A DNA stretch of 64,000 nucleotides from Desulfuromonas acetexigens (GCF_900111775.1 NZ_FOJJ01000037.1:1-64000); one strand, 5' to 3'; shown: positions 9,682 through 18,867, numbered from the stretch's first letter. Made by a program: numbers and translations. Notes: generated from the sequence alone by a model not told the origin.

Positions 9682-11067
9682 TCATTTTTTCGTGTTTTTC
9701 TGCCGCAGTCGCCAGCCTTCGATGATCCGCTGCTCACAGCGCGACAGGGCCAGGGAATCGGGGGGGACATCCTTGGTGATGGTCGAGCCGGCGCCGATCA
9801 GGCTGTTGCGGCCAATGCGCACCGGCGCGACGAACTGGGTGTCGCTGCCGACGAAGACGTCATCCTCGATGATCGTTTTGTGTTTGTTGACGCCGTCGTA
9901 GTTGCAGGTGATGGTACCGCAGCCGATGTTGACGTTGCGGCCGACCTCGGCGTCGCCGATGTAGGTCAGATGGCTGGCCTGGGCCTTTTCCGCCAGGATG
10001 GCCTTTTTGGTTTCTACGAAGTTGCCGAGCTTGTTGTGCCCGGCGAGGACCGTGCCCGGGCGCAGATGGGCCATCGGGCCGATGGCGCAGCACGGGCCGA
10101 GGGTCGACTCGGCCAGGACCGAACCGGCCTTGAGATGGGCGTGCTCGCCGATGACGCAATCGCTGACGATGACCCCCGGTTCGACGATGCAGTTGCCGCC
10201 CAAGCGGGTGACGCCGCGCAGATGGACATTGGGATGGATGACGCAGTCCGGGGCGATCTCTACTGAGGTGTCGATATAGGTGGTGTCCGGATCGATGAGG
10301 GTGACGCCGGCGCGCATGTGCGCCTCGTTGATACGCCGCCGCAGGATGGCATTGGCCTCGGCCAGCTGCACGCGGTCGTTGATCCCCATCGGCTCATCGG
10401 CGTCGGTCACCGCCAGGGCCCGCACCGCCAGCCCCTGGGCGCGGGCGATCTCGAGCACGTCGGTCAGATAGTATTCCCCCTGGGCGTTGTCGCGGCCGAC
10501 GGAGCGCAGCGCTTCGAAAACCAGCGGCGCCTGAAAAGCGTAGATACCCGTATTGATCTCGTGGATGGCCTTCTCCTTGGCGGAGGCGTCCTTCTCTTCG
10601 ACGATGCGCAGCACCGCCTCGCCGTCACGGACAATGCGCCCGTAGCCGTGGGGATTGGCCATCTCGGCGGTAAGGACGGTGACCGCCGCCTGCTGTTCGG
10701 CATGGTAGGCAAGAAGGCGCTCCAGGGTCTGGCGACGCAAGAGCGGCACGTCGCCGCACAAGAGAAGCAGGGTGCCGGAAAAGTCGCGTAGTTCGTCGGC
10801 GGCGCAGAGCAGGGCATGGCCGGTGCCGAGCTGCTCGGCCTGCACGGCAAAGCTCACCGGCTGATCCACAAGCGCCCGGCGTACCTCTTCGGCGCCGTGG
10901 CCGACGACCAGCACCGTCTTCTCACAGTGCAGTTCCCGGCAGAGGCGGATGGGGAAATTGACCATCGGCTCGCCGGCCACCGGGTGCAACACCTTGGGCA
11001 AGGCCGATTTCATCCGCGTCCCCTGCCCCGCCGCGAGAATGACCGCCGCCAACTGTTGTCCGCTCAT
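9682..11067 (-). CDS. glmU: Bifunctional UDP-N-acetylglucosamine pyrophosphorylase / glucosamine-1-phosphate acetyltransferase
   Basis: 461 residues. GlmU acetylates glucosamine-1-phosphate and couples it to UTP, giving UDP-GlcNAc for peptidoglycan and LPS. I chose the ATG at 11067, preceded by AGGAGGG; the longer open frame upstream is not conserved. The N-terminal uridylyltransferase begins 'LAAGQGTRMKSALPKVLHP' (residues about 11-29) and has 'LLLLCGDVPLL'. The C-terminal half is a left-handed beta helix of hexapeptide repeats (about 250-440) with 'GNFVETKKA' and 'ASHLTYIGDAEVG' of the acetyltransferase site. It is the first gene of the operon with glmS, clc, pcrA and DUF454. Confidence 0.97.
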   Translation of the reverse strand: MSGQQLAAVILAAGQGTRMKSALPKVLHPVAGEPMVNFPIRLCRELHCEKTVLVVGHGAEEVRRALVDQPVSFAVQAEQLGTGHALLCAADELRDFSGTLLLLCGDVPLLRRQTLERLLAYHAEQQAAVTVLTAEMANPHGYGRIVRDGEAVLRIVEEKDASAKEKAIHEINTGIYAFQAPLVFEALRSVGRDNAQGEYYLTDVLEIARAQGLAVRALAVTDADEPMGINDRVQLAEANAILRRRINEAHMRAGVTLIDPDTTYIDTSVEIAPDCVIHPNVHLRGVTRLGGNCIVEPGVIVSDCVIGEHAHLKAGSVLAESTLGPCCAIGPMAHLRPGTVLAGHNKLGNFVETKKAILAEKAQASHLTYIGDAEVGRNVNIGCGTITCNYDGVNKHKTIIEDDVFVGSDTQFVAPVRIGRNSLIGAGSTITKDVPPDSLALSRCEQRIIEGWRLRQKNTKK

Positions 11068-11175
11068 AAACCCTCCTGAAAATGGGCGTGGTAAAAGATG
11101 ATTAGTATCATGGAAAGACCCCATGGAGTCAAGGCCCGTGGGCTCGTCCCCGCCCTTTGCGCGCCGCCTTTTTTT

Positions 11176-11204
11176 TTGCATTGCCGCTAGGAGTTCAGTA
11201 TAGT
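11176..11204 (+). promoter_or_regulatory. Sigma-70-type promoter for the 11228 gene
   Basis: TTGCAT (11176-11181) and TATAGT (11199-11204) are separated by 17 bp. Transcription would begin near 11211, just before the GGAGGG site and the ATG at 11228, giving a very short leader. The diverging glmU promoter shares this intergenic region. Confidence 0.6.
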
Positions 11205-11227
11205 TCGGACATTGGAGGGACTTTGCA

Positions 11228-11779
11228 ATGAATGATCGTTTGCTGATTCTGCGGGATCTGGGGGAAATCGAGCAAGAGCTCAAGGAGCTGGTCATCCTCT
11301 ACGAACAGTATTTCGCCGGCGTGGAAAAACGCGAGCCGCTCAAGCAGCGCGAACACCTGGCCCGCCGTCTGCGCCATTTCGTCAATCGCCGCATCATTCA
11401 GACCGACGCCCGCTTCCGCTACCAGACCCTGGCTGCGCGCTATCACAGCTACTCCAGCCATTGGGATCGCATCCTGCGCCTCATCGACGAAGGCCGCTAC
11501 GACCGGCATACCGCCAAACTCAAGAACGCGTCGTCGCTCGCGGAGGAACCGATCCCGACGGCAACGGCGGCCGACCCCGGGGATAAAATCTACCAGGATC
11601 TTCTCGCCGCCCGTCAAAGCTGCGGCATTGCCGGCCCGCCCCCCGATCCTCGTCAGGTCAAACTCTTTCTTGAAAACCAGAGGGACAAGATCCGTGAGAA
11701 ATTCGGCGACCGGGCAGTAGAGTTCCGCGTCGAAATCGAAGACGGAAAGCCGAAAATCAAGGTCCGCGCGAAAAAATAG
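11228..11779 (+). CDS. Conserved coiled-coil protein of unknown function
   Basis: 183 residues starting at an ATG with GGAGGG 8 bp upstream. The first 70 residues are highly charged helix ('LGEIEQELKELVILYEQYF', then Arg-rich 'REHLARRLRHFVNRRI'). The middle is low-complexity Ala/Pro, and a second conserved block near 125-180 ends in alternating Lys ('KPKIKVRAKK'). The pattern recalls the conserved hypothetical found in myxobacteria and Geobacter-type genomes as 'MXAN_5187 C-terminal domain', but that assignment is from memory. No signal peptide or membrane segment, so cytoplasmic. It precedes the radical SAM gene by 29 bp and is probably cotranscribed. Confidence 0.65.
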   Translation: MNDRLLILRDLGEIEQELKELVILYEQYFAGVEKREPLKQREHLARRLRHFVNRRIIQTDARFRYQTLAARYHSYSSHWDRILRLIDEGRYDRHTAKLKNASSLAEEPIPTATAADPGDKIYQDLLAARQSCGIAGPPPDPRQVKLFLENQRDKIREKFGDRAVEFRVEIEDGKPKIKVRAKK

Positions 11780-11808
11780 CGGCCTCGCGCCCGGGAGGGG
11801 CTTGACCC

Positions 11809-13641
11809 ATGCATATCCTGCTGCCGACCCTGCATGTCCGCCCGTCGCCCCAGGCCGTCCCCCTGGCGGCCGCCTGCCTGAAAGCGGCGCTGCCGGAAGA
11901 GTCCCGCCGCCGCGCCTCCCTGCTCGACCTCTACCCCCGCCAAAGCGATGCCGAGATGCTGGCGGCGATCCTCGCCGCCGCCCCCGATCTGGTCGCTTTT
12001 CCCCTCTACGTCTGGAACCGGCGCCGGCTTCTCGCCCTGGCCCGGCAACTGCGTCAGGCCCGCCCCGACCTCATCCTCGTCGCCGGCGGCCCGGAAGTCA
12101 TGGCCGACAGCGCCCGGGTGCACGCGGAAGGGGTCTTCGATTATCTCATCGGCGGCGAAGGGGAGGAAACGTTCGCTACCCTCGTCGCGCGCCTGGACCG
12201 GGGGGAGAAGCCGAGCCCGACGGACCCCCTGACCGCATCGCCACCGCCGCCGGAGGAGCTCCCCTCCCCCTGGTTGAGCGGCGCGCTGATCCCCAGCGAA
12301 GGCGGCGGCGTCCTCTGGGAAACCTCCCGGGGTTGCCCCTTTGCCTGCGCCTTCTGTTTCGATTCCCGCGGCACTCGCGGAATGCGCCCGCTGCCCATGG
12401 CGCGCCTGGAGGCGGAACTCGACCTCTTCGTCCGCCACCGGGCCGGCCAGATCTGGATTCTCGACTCGACCTTCAACCATCCCCCCGAGCGCGGCAAAGA
12501 GCTTCTACGCCTGCTCGCCCGCAAAGCGCCCCACATCCACGTGCACCTGGAAGCCAAGGCCGACTTTCTCGACCGGGAAACGGCCCGGTTGCTGGGGCAG
12601 CTCTCCTGCTCGGTGCAGGTCGGCCTGCAATCGGCCCGGCCTGAGGTGCTGCGACGTATCCACCGGAACTTCGAGCCGCGGGAGTTCGCCCGCAAGATCC
12701 AGCTGCTGAACCAGGCCGGCGTCACATTCGGCTTCGATCTCATCTACGGCCTGCCCGGCGACGATTATGCCGGGTTCCGGCAGAGCCTCGACTTCGCCCT
12801 GGAACTGACCCCCAACCATCTCGACATCTTCCCCCTGGCGGTGCTGCCCGGCACCGAACTGCACCGGGATGCCATCGAGTTGGGACTGCGGGCGCAGACC
12901 GAGCCCCCTTACGAAATCCTCGAAAGTCCCTCCTGCAGCGCCGCTGAGATCGAGGCCTGCCGGCTGCTCGCCGCCGCCGTCGATCTCTTCTACAACACCG
13001 GCCGCGCCGTCGCCTTCTTTTCCGCCCTGCTCCGGGTTCCCGGGTGGAAGGGTTCGGATTTTCTTCTCGATTTTGCCGACTGGGCGCTGACCGTCGCGAA
13101 AATCCCCCGCGAACGCTTTCTCGATGGCGAATCCTGGCAGGCCGCCGACATTCTTGAGCTTCAGGAGGGCTACCTCAGCCATCTGTTCAAAAAACTGGAA
13201 CGCCCCGACCTGCTGCCGGCGGCGCTCGATCTTCTCCGCTACCATTTCCATTACGCGGAAACCCTGCTCGGCCCGGAAACCCTGCCGAGTCCCCCCGAAG
13301 AGCTGCGGAATCTCGACCCCTGGCTCGCCCCCCTAAGGCTTGCCGAGGGGGTGCGGCTGGTGCACTTCTCTTACGAGATCCTTGATCTGCTGGAGATGGA
13401 AGATTCCGAACTGGAGGAAGTCGCTCTCCTCTTCCGGCCGGTGGGGTCGGTGGCGGTCTTTCTGCGGCGGGGCGAAGAGGTGCTGTGCGAATCGCTGGAA
13501 GAGGATTTTCTGACCCTGCTCTCTGGCTGCGACGGCCGGCGCTCGCCGGAAGAGATTTTCGCCGGCACGGTCATCCGCGCCGAAGGGGAGGAGATCGTCC
13601 GCTTCGCCCTGGCGGAAGGCTTTCTGCTTCCGGCCCCCTGA
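11809..13641 (+). CDS. B12-binding-domain radical SAM protein (DUF4080 type)
   Basis: 610 residues. An N-terminal cobalamin-binding-like Rossmann domain (about 1-140, 'LVAGGPEVMAD' and the 'GVFDYLIGGEGEETF' block) is followed by the radical SAM core, whose 'GCPFACAFCFDS' (C-x3-C-x2-C) ligates the 4Fe-4S cluster near residue 175. 'VQVGLQSARPEVLRRIHRNF' and 'FGFDLIYGLPGDD' are further core motifs. The C-terminal 200 residues match the layout of DUF4080. These enzymes probably do B12-dependent radical chemistry, but the substrate is unknown. The neighbours give no pathway clue. Confidence 0.85.
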   Translation: MHILLPTLHVRPSPQAVPLAAACLKAALPEESRRRASLLDLYPRQSDAEMLAAILAAAPDLVAFPLYVWNRRRLLALARQLRQARPDLILVAGGPEVMADSARVHAEGVFDYLIGGEGEETFATLVARLDRGEKPSPTDPLTASPPPPEELPSPWLSGALIPSEGGGVLWETSRGCPFACAFCFDSRGTRGMRPLPMARLEAELDLFVRHRAGQIWILDSTFNHPPERGKELLRLLARKAPHIHVHLEAKADFLDRETARLLGQLSCSVQVGLQSARPEVLRRIHRNFEPREFARKIQLLNQAGVTFGFDLIYGLPGDDYAGFRQSLDFALELTPNHLDIFPLAVLPGTELHRDAIELGLRAQTEPPYEILESPSCSAAEIEACRLLAAAVDLFYNTGRAVAFFSALLRVPGWKGSDFLLDFADWALTVAKIPRERFLDGESWQAADILELQEGYLSHLFKKLERPDLLPAALDLLRYHFHYAETLLGPETLPSPPEELRNLDPWLAPLRLAEGVRLVHFSYEILDLLEMEDSELEEVALLFRPVGSVAVFLRRGEEVLCESLEEDFLTLLSGCDGRRSPEEIFAGTVIRAEGEEIVRFALAEGFLLPAP

Positions 13642-13650
13642 AAGAAAAAA

Positions 13651-13679
13651 GGAACCCCTCCTCTCAACGAAAGGGTTCC
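13651..13679 (-). terminator. Rho-independent terminator between convergent genes
   Basis: GGAACCC (13651-13657) pairs with GGGTTCC (13673-13679). Read on the minus strand it is followed by a TTTTTTCTTT run, so it mainly terminates the thioredoxin-like gene; the stem may also serve the radical SAM gene. Confidence 0.8.
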
Positions 13680-13711
13680 TTGGGTAAAAAGTGTTTATCC
13701 CCGCTGAAAAC

Positions 13712-13984
13712 TCAGGCGGCGTTGAGTCGTTTCTGATAGCGGGGACGCTCGGCGAGTAGCGCGATGATCTCCCGCACCTCGGGAATCCGCCCCGCCACCC
13801 GTACGCAGTCATCAACGACCAATGCCGGCGAAACGTAGACCCGATGATCGATCATTTTCCGCCGGTCACGGAAGAGATGTACTTCCGCTTCGACCCCCGT
13901 CTCAGCCAGAGCCTGACGGACATTCTCCAGGGTTTTTTCACAGCGCTTGCCACTTTCCGGTTTGCCAAGAATATCGATTCTCAT
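13712..13984 (-). CDS. Small thioredoxin-fold protein lacking the first active-site Cys
   Basis: 90 residues resembling Thioredoxin_3-type small redox proteins: N-terminal strand 'MRIDILG', helix 'CEKTLENVRQALAETGVEAE', then the cis-Pro strand 'VYVSPALVVDD' and 'VAGRIPEVREI'. Relatives have C-x-x-C directly after the first strand. Here that position reads 'GKPESGKRC', leaving only one Cys (residue 15) at the place of the second Cys. A monothiol or non-redox role is therefore likely. A second Cys at about residue 56 is not in an active-site position. A palindrome at 14018-14038 upstream suggests specific repression or activation. Confidence 0.7.
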   Translation of the reverse strand: MRIDILGKPESGKRCEKTLENVRQALAETGVEAEVHLFRDRRKMIDHRVYVSPALVVDDCVRVAGRIPEVREIIALLAERPRYQKRLNAA

Positions 13985-14017
13985 AAATGGCCTCCTTCCG
14001 GCTTTGGCGGCATCAAT

Positions 14018-14038
14018 TTATGACCTTGTTAGTCATAA
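14018..14038 (-). promoter_or_regulatory. Candidate operator upstream of the thioredoxin-like gene
   Basis: TTATGAC and GTCATAA form a perfect 7-bp inverted repeat with a 7-bp spacer, 34 bp before the start codon. The size and spacing suit a dimeric winged-helix repressor. No regulator gene is adjacent. Confidence 0.5.
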
Positions 14039-14080
14039 TATCCCCTTCCGCCAGAATTTTCAATGGATTTACAACAGTTT

Positions 14081-14947
14081 TCAGGGTTTCGGGGGCGGCG
14101 CGGTCGTGCCGTAAACGGCCTTCAGCGCTCGCCGTACCCGCGCCGCGAGGCGCACGGGGTTGATCGGTTTGGCGACAAAATCGAAATAACCGGCATCGAG
14201 CAGCTTCGCTTCTTCTTCCGCCGAAGACTTGGAGGAGAGAGCGATGACCGGAATTCTGGTGGTTTGGTTGTTGGCCTGCAGAGCCCGGAACATCTCGAAC
14301 CCATCCATGCGCGGCATGATGGTATCGGAAATGATCAGATGGGGATGACGCTGACAGGCCGTCTTCAAACCATCGGCACCGTTGGTGGCTTCGATCGTCT
14401 CGTACCCTTCTTTCCTGAGGGCGGCGATGACCGCCGAGCGCACCAGCTCCTGATCATCCACCACCAGGATCGTCCACCAATCGGATTCAGGCTCTTTCGA
14501 CTCGCTGGGCGCGCCGCCAAGATAGTGCTGATGCACGGCCGCCTGGATCTCCGCCGGAGTAGTCACGCAGGGGACAACCCGCAAGCCGGTCCGGAAGGAG
14601 ATATCGTCGATGGTGTCCATGTCGAGGGGATTGACCATCGCCAGAAACAAGGTTTTCTGGTCGAGCTTGAGGGGAAACAGGTTCTTTTTCAGCGCGATTT
14701 CGCTGCTGAAAAGCGCCAGCACCTCTTTGGGGAAGCTGTAGCCGGCCAGGTTCTGCACGGTGCGGAAGTCAAACTGCCGGGCCAGAGCGACGGCGGTGTC
14801 CTTCTCGGTTACCACCCCCATCTCCTCAAGCACCTGCCCGAGACGCTTACTGCTGCCGCGCTGCTTTTCCAGGGCGAGTTGCAGGACCGGTTCGGTGACG
14901 ACCTTGGCTTCGAGCAGAATCTCCCCAAAGCGCTTGCGTTTGTTCAT
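14081..14947 (-). CDS. MshEN (type II secretion ATPase N-terminal) domain fused to a response-regulator receiver
   Basis: 288 residues. Residues 1-145 match the GspE/PilB/MshE N-terminal domain: 'RFGEILLEAKVVTEPVLQLAL' and a second 'RLGQVLEEMGVVTEKDTAVAL', the paired R-L/F-G-x-x-L motifs that bind cyclic di-GMP in MshEN proteins. Residues 157-280 are a CheY-like receiver with acidic pocket 'VVDDQ' (163-165), phospho-acceptor Asp208 ('IISDTIMP') and Lys260 ('VAKPI'). There is no ATPase and no output domain, so it may be a phosphorylation-gated c-di-GMP adaptor. It stands alone between a small redox gene and clpB. Confidence 0.85.
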   Translation of the reverse strand: MNKRKRFGEILLEAKVVTEPVLQLALEKQRGSSKRLGQVLEEMGVVTEKDTAVALARQFDFRTVQNLAGYSFPKEVLALFSSEIALKKNLFPLKLDQKTLFLAMVNPLDMDTIDDISFRTGLRVVPCVTTPAEIQAAVHQHYLGGAPSESKEPESDWWTILVVDDQELVRSAVIAALRKEGYETIEATNGADGLKTACQRHPHLIISDTIMPRMDGFEMFRALQANNQTTRIPVIALSSKSSAEEEAKLLDAGYFDFVAKPINPVRLAARVRRALKAVYGTTAPPPKP

Positions 14948-15029
14948 TCTTCCCCCGATGTAGTGGCTGACTTAAGACTGCAACAGTCTTTTATGCAAAT
15001 TGCGCTCCCAACCCCGCCAACCCCATAAA

Positions 15030-15071
15030 AAAAGGGAACAGACCGCTCGATTGAGCCATCTGTTCCCTTTT
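15030..15071 (-). terminator. Rho-independent terminator of clpB
   Basis: A 13-bp stem (AAAAGGGAACAGA with TCTGTTCCCTTTT) closes a 16-base loop and is followed on the minus strand by TTTTTTT. Confidence 0.85.
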
Positions 15072-15098
15072 CACAAGCCTTGGGTCGGAAAGAAATCC

Positions 15099-17732
15099 TT
15101 ATCCGGCGTCCTCCGCTTGCGCCGGGTTGACCTGGATCACGGTCAATTCATCCCCCTGCAGATCGACGGTCAAGGTCGCGCCGTCACGGATATCCCCGGC
15201 GATCAGCGCCCGTCCGATGCGGGTTTCCAGCTGATGCTGGAGGTAACGCTTGAGCGGCCGGGCACCGTAGACCGGATCGTAAGCGTTTTTGGCGATGAAC
15301 TCCACCGCCGCTTCGGTGAGTTCCAGCCCGATGCGGCGGGCGGCCAACCGCTTGCGCAGATCGCCGACCAGCAGCCCGACGATGGCCTTGATCTCGTTAA
15401 GTGTCAAAACTTTGAAGAGAACGATGTCATCGATCCGATTCAGAAACTCCGGCCGAAACTCGCGGCGCAGTTCGGCCATTACGTTCTTTCGCGCCCCTTC
15501 GGTGATTTGACCGTCGGCGCCGAGCCCGTCGAGAAGGTGCGGCGAGCCGATATTCGAGGTCAGGATAATGACGGTATTCTTGAAATCGACGGTGCGCCCC
15601 TGGCTGTCGGTGATGCGGCCGTCATCGAGCACCTGCAAAAGGACGTTGAAGACGTCGTGATGAGCCTTTTCGATCTCGTCGAAGAGGATCACCGCGTAGG
15701 GCTTGCGCCGCACCGCCTCGGTCAACTGCCCCCCTTCTTCGTAGCCGACGTAGCCGGGGGGCGCGCCGATCAAGCGGCTGACCGCGTGTTTTTCCATATA
15801 CTCGGACATGTCGATGCGCACCATGTTGTCCTGGCTGTCGAAGAGGGTCTCGGCCAGGGCGCGGGCCAGCTCGGTCTTGCCGACCCCGGTCGGACCGAGG
15901 AAGATGAAGGAGCCGATGGGACGGCGCGGGTCCTTGATCCCGGCGCGGGCGCGGATGACCGCGTCGGCCACCAGTTGCACCGCCTCGTCCTGGCCGACCA
16001 CCCGCTGATGCAGCACCTGGTCGAGCTTGAGCAGTTTTTCCCGCTCCCCTTCCACCAGCCGGGTCACCGGGATGCCGGTCCAGCGGGCGACGATCCCGGC
16101 GATCTCCTCGTCGGTCACCGCCTCGCGCAACAGCCGGTTGCCCGCCCCCTCCCCGGCGAGCAGCTTCTCTTTTTCGTGCAGCTCCCGTTCCAGTTGCGGC
16201 AAGCGGCCGTGCTTGAGCTCGGCGGCGCGGTTGAGATCGTAATTGCGTTCGGCCCGCTCGATCTCCTGGCGGGTCTTCTCGATCTCCTCGCGCAGCCCCT
16301 GCACGGTCTTGATCGCCCCCTTCTCCCCCTCCCACTGGGATTTGAGGGTCTCGGCCCGCTCCTTGAGCCCGGCCAGTTCCTGCCGCAGAGTCTCCAGACG
16401 GGCGAGACTGGCGGCGTCCTTCTCCTTGGTCAGGGCCGCTTCCTCGATCTCCAGCTGCATGACCCGCCGGGTGACCTCGTCGAGATCGCTCGGCAACGAG
16501 TCGATCTCGGTGCGGATCATGGCGCAGGCTTCATCGACCAGGTCGATGGCCTTGTCTGGCAGAAAGCGGTCGGAGATGTAGCGATCGCTCAGAGTCGCCG
16601 CCGCCACCAGGGCATTATCGTGAATGCGTACCCCATGATGGACCTCGAAGCGCTCTTTAAGGCCACGCAGAATGCTGACCGTGTCCTCCACCGTCGGCTG
16701 CTCGACCAGAATCGGCTGGAAGCGTCGCTCCAGGGCCGCATCCTTCTCGATGTACTTCCGATATTCGTCGAGGGTGGTGGCGCCGATGCAGTGCAGTTCG
16801 CCCCGGGCCAGCATCGGCTTGAGCATGTTGCCGGCGTCCATGGAGCCTTCAGCCTTTCCGGCGCCGACGATGTTATGCAGCTCGTCGATGAAGAGCAGGA
16901 TGCGCCCCTCGCTGTTGCGGATCTCGGTCAGCACCGCCTTGAGCCGCTCCTCGAACTCGCCGCGATACTTGGCCCCGGCCACCAGCGCGCCCATGTCGAG
17001 GGCGAAAATGGTCTTGTTCTTCAGCCCCTCGGGGACGTCGCCGCGGACGATGCGCTGGGCCAATCCTTCGACGATAGCGGTCTTGCCGACCCCCGGCTCG
17101 CCGATGAGCACCGGGTTGTTCTTGGTCTTGCGCGAGAGAATGCGGATGGTGCGACGGATTTCGCTGTCGCGGCCGATGACCGGATCGAGCTTCCCCTTCT
17201 GGACCGCCTTGACCAGATCGATGCCGTATTTCTCCAGCGCCTCGTAGGTTCCTTCCGGATCGGGGCTGGTCACCCGCTGGTGACCGCGCATCTCCGACAG
17301 GGCCTTGAGCAGACGATCCCGATCGATGCCGAACTCCCGGAAGAGGCGCCCGGCGGCGGTCGCCGAGCCTTCTTCGACCAGCGCCAGCAGCAGGTGCTCG
17401 ACGCTGACATATTCATCCTTGAGATGGCGGGCTTCCTCCTCGGCCTTGACCAGCAGCCGGTTGAAACGCTGCGAGACGTAGATTTTCCCCGCTTCCATCC
17501 CGCCACCAGAGGCGCTGGGACGTTTTTCCAGCTCCTTCTTCAGGGCGCGGGACAAGGCTTCCGGCTCCACCCCCAGCTTTTGCAGCACCCGGGGAACGAG
17601 CCCCTCGGGCTGTTCGAGCAGCGCCGCCAGCAGGTGTTCGCCGTCGACCTCCACATGGCCGAGGCGGGTGGCCTTGCTCTGGGCGGCCTGGATGGCTTCC
17701 TGGGTTTTGACGGTCAGTTTGTTGATATCCAT
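15099..17732 (-). CDS. clpB: ATP-dependent disaggregase ClpB
   Basis: 877 residues starting at the ATG 17732 ('[14 protein letters not shown]'); the upstream extension has no support. ClpB works with DnaK to pull proteins out of aggregates. The double Clp-N repeat spans 1-150, AAA-1 has Walker A 'GEPGVGKT' and '[11 protein letters not shown]', the middle coiled-coil domain lies at about 400-530 ('[16 protein letters not shown]'), and AAA-2 has '[19 protein letters not shown]', '[19 protein letters not shown]' and '[14 protein letters not shown]'. The M-domain separates ClpB from ClpA/C. A CTTGAAA sequence (17774-17780, minus strand) recalls a sigma-32 -35 box, but no convincing -10 follows. 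It sits beside two hsp20 genes. Confidence 0.97.
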   Translation of the reverse strand: MDINKLTVKTQEAIQAAQSKATRLGHVEVDGEHLLAALLEQPEGLVPRVLQKLGVEPEALSRALKKELEKRPSASGGGMEAGKIYVSQRFNRLLVKAEEEARHLKDEYVSVEHLLLALVEEGSATAAGRLFREFGIDRDRLLKALSEMRGHQRVTSPDPEGTYEALEKYGIDLVKAVQKGKLDPVIGRDSEIRRTIRILSRKTKNNPVLIGEPGVGKTAIVEGLAQRIVRGDVPEGLKNKTIFALDMGALVAGAKYRGEFEERLKAVLTEIRNSEGRILLFIDELHNIVGAGKAEGSMDAGNMLKPMLARGELHCIGATTLDEYRKYIEKDAALERRFQPILVEQPTVEDTVSILRGLKERFEVHHGVRIHDNALVAAATLSDRYISDRFLPDKAIDLVDEACAMIRTEIDSLPSDLDEVTRRVMQLEIEEAALTKEKDAASLARLETLRQELAGLKERAETLKSQWEGEKGAIKTVQGLREEIEKTRQEIERAERNYDLNRAAELKHGRLPQLERELHEKEKLLAGEGAGNRLLREAVTDEEIAGIVARWTGIPVTRLVEGEREKLLKLDQVLHQRVVGQDEAVQLVADAVIRARAGIKDPRRPIGSFIFLGPTGVGKTELARALAETLFDSQDNMVRIDMSEYMEKHAVSRLIGAPPGYVGYEEGGQLTEAVRRKPYAVILFDEIEKAHHDVFNVLLQVLDDGRITDSQGRTVDFKNTVIILTSNIGSPHLLDGLGADGQITEGARKNVMAELRREFRPEFLNRIDDIVLFKVLTLNEIKAIVGLLVGDLRKRLAARRIGLELTEAAVEFIAKNAYDPVYGARPLKRYLQHQLETRIGRALIAGDIRDGATLTVDLQGDELTVIQVNPAQAEDAG

Positions 17733-17802
17733 ATTTTTTCTCCTGGCGGCTCGTGTTCTTTTTCGTTTCCCGGTTTCAAGTATAGCGAGCATTCAATGAA
17801 AA

Positions 17803-17825
17803 GGGCCGGGTTGCGAGCCCGGCCC
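17803..17825 (-). terminator. Rho-independent terminator of the hsp20 pair
   Basis: GGGCCGGG and CCCGGCCC form an 8-bp perfect stem followed on the minus strand by CTTTTC. It lies 11 bp after the hsp20 stop and separates the small-chaperone genes from clpB. Confidence 0.75.
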
Positions 17826-17836
17826 CGATTTCGTCC

Positions 17837-18223
17837 TTAGTGGACGGTGACTTCGATGCGGCGCGGTTTGGCGGAAGCCGCCTTCGGCAGCCGCAGGGTA
17901 AGGACGCCGTCCTTGAGTTCGGCGGCCGTCTGGTTCAGATCGAGGTTCTCCGGCAGATGGAAGCGGCGATAGAAGCCTTTGCCGCCGAATTCGCGGTACA
18001 GAGCCCCTTCCTCGGCGCGTTCGAGGCGCCCTTCGATGGTCAGCACCTGCCGGTCGATGCCCAGTTCCAGTTGTTCCTTGCTCACCCCCGGCAAATCCGC
18101 CACCAGGGTCAGGGCGTCATCGTTCTCGAAGATGTCGACGGCGGGAGCGATCATGGCGGCGCGGTCCTTATCCGCGACGGCCGGTGTGTTTTCTTTATGA
18201 AGAGTGATTTCGTTGTTTTTCAT
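17837..18223 (-). CDS. Small heat-shock protein (Hsp20/alpha-crystallin family), copy 1
   Basis: 128 residues. The ATG at 18223 has AGGAGA 8 bp upstream; the ATG at 18241 lies before that site and is not used. The alpha-crystallin domain covers about 28-125 with 'PAVDIFENDDALTLVADLPG', 'LELGIDRQVLTIEGR' and the ending 'ELKDGVLTLRLPKA' that holds the G-V-L motif. It acts as an ATP-independent holdase in the cytoplasm. It is 48 bp after a second hsp20 gene; the two proteins differ in the N-terminus and may co-assemble. Confidence 0.93.
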   Translation of the reverse strand: MKNNEITLHKENTPAVADKDRAAMIAPAVDIFENDDALTLVADLPGVSKEQLELGIDRQVLTIEGRLERAEEGALYREFGGKGFYRRFHLPENLDLNQTAAELKDGVLTLRLPKAASAKPRRIEVTVH

Positions 18224-18270
18224 GGCGTATCTCCTGTTCATGATATTTCGTTATGGTCCCGATCAGCGCT

Positions 18271-18705
18271 TCAGTTGGCCTGCACCTCGATGCGTTTCGG
18301 CAGTACGCTGGCGGCTTTCGGCAGGGTCACGGTCAAGAGCCCGTCCTTGTAGTCGGCGCGCACCTTGTCGCCATCAATTTCCGCCGGGATGTCGATGGAG
18401 CGCATGAACTTTCCGAAACCACGCTCCCGGCGATGCCAGGTTCCCTGTCCCTCGGCGGGCGCCTTGCGCTCACCGGAGAGGGTCAGCGTCCCCTTGAGGA
18501 TCGTCATTTCCAGTTCTTTGGGATCGATACCCGGCAGCTGCGCCTCAAGGAGGTAGGCATCCTGATTCTCGCGCAGGTTGATGCGCGGATAGCCGCGATA
18601 GGCGGAGCCCGGAACGAGCGGTCGACCGAAGCCGAGATCACGGAACACCTGGTCCATTTCGCGAGTGAAGCTGTCCATTTCCTTGAAGAGATCGAATCCT
18701 GTCAT
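18271..18705 (-). CDS. Small heat-shock protein (Hsp20/alpha-crystallin family), copy 2
   Basis: 144 residues from the ATG 18705 with a GGAGG site. The N-terminal arm is 'MTGFDLFKEMDSFTREMDQ'; the alpha-crystallin domain starts near residue 40 ('PRINLRENQDAYLLEAQLPG') and contains 'LTLSGERKAPAEGQ', 'FMRSIDIPAEIDGDKVRADY' and 'DGLLTVTLPKA', and the C-terminal 'PKRIEVQ' tail. First gene of the pair. The control region upstream (18791-18912) has a sigma-54-like promoter and paired palindromes, which is different from the CIRCE or sigma-32 control usual for heat-shock genes. Confidence 0.93.
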   Translation of the reverse strand: MTGFDLFKEMDSFTREMDQVFRDLGFGRPLVPGSAYRGYPRINLRENQDAYLLEAQLPGIDPKELEMTILKGTLTLSGERKAPAEGQGTWHRRERGFGKFMRSIDIPAEIDGDKVRADYKDGLLTVTLPKAASVLPKRIEVQAN

Positions 18706-18790
18706 AGCCTTCCTCCTGTTTCCTTTCCCCGTGGGGGGAGTAATGGTTGTCATAAAGAGTCGCGCGGCGTCATGCCTTGCACTTATCCCT

Positions 18791-18809
18791 GATACAACGG
18801 TCATGCCAA
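18791..18809 (-). promoter_or_regulatory. Possible sigma-54 (-24/-12) promoter for the hsp20 operon
   Basis: The minus strand reads TTGGCATGACCGTTGTATC. The -24 part TTGGCA is perfect and spacing to the -12 part is right, but the -12 box has TTGT in place of TTGC and the -24 box T in place of C. Transcription would start near 18783, giving a 78-base leader. Confidence 0.4.
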
Positions 18810-18867
18810 ATTTATATCTAAATAAATTCGGGATGTTAGACATATCCAAATGGATTACTTGATCACC

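Noticed and set aside
13712-13984. Selenocysteine in place of the missing Cys of the thioredoxin-like protein
   Set aside because: No in-frame TGA lies at that position; the codons read Pro-Glu-Ser-Gly. MnmH in the window only shows selenium use in tRNA.
15000-17840. 946-residue open frame on + strand opposite clpB
   Set aside because: Shadow of clpB; no motif, no ribosome site, and it spans both clpB terminators.
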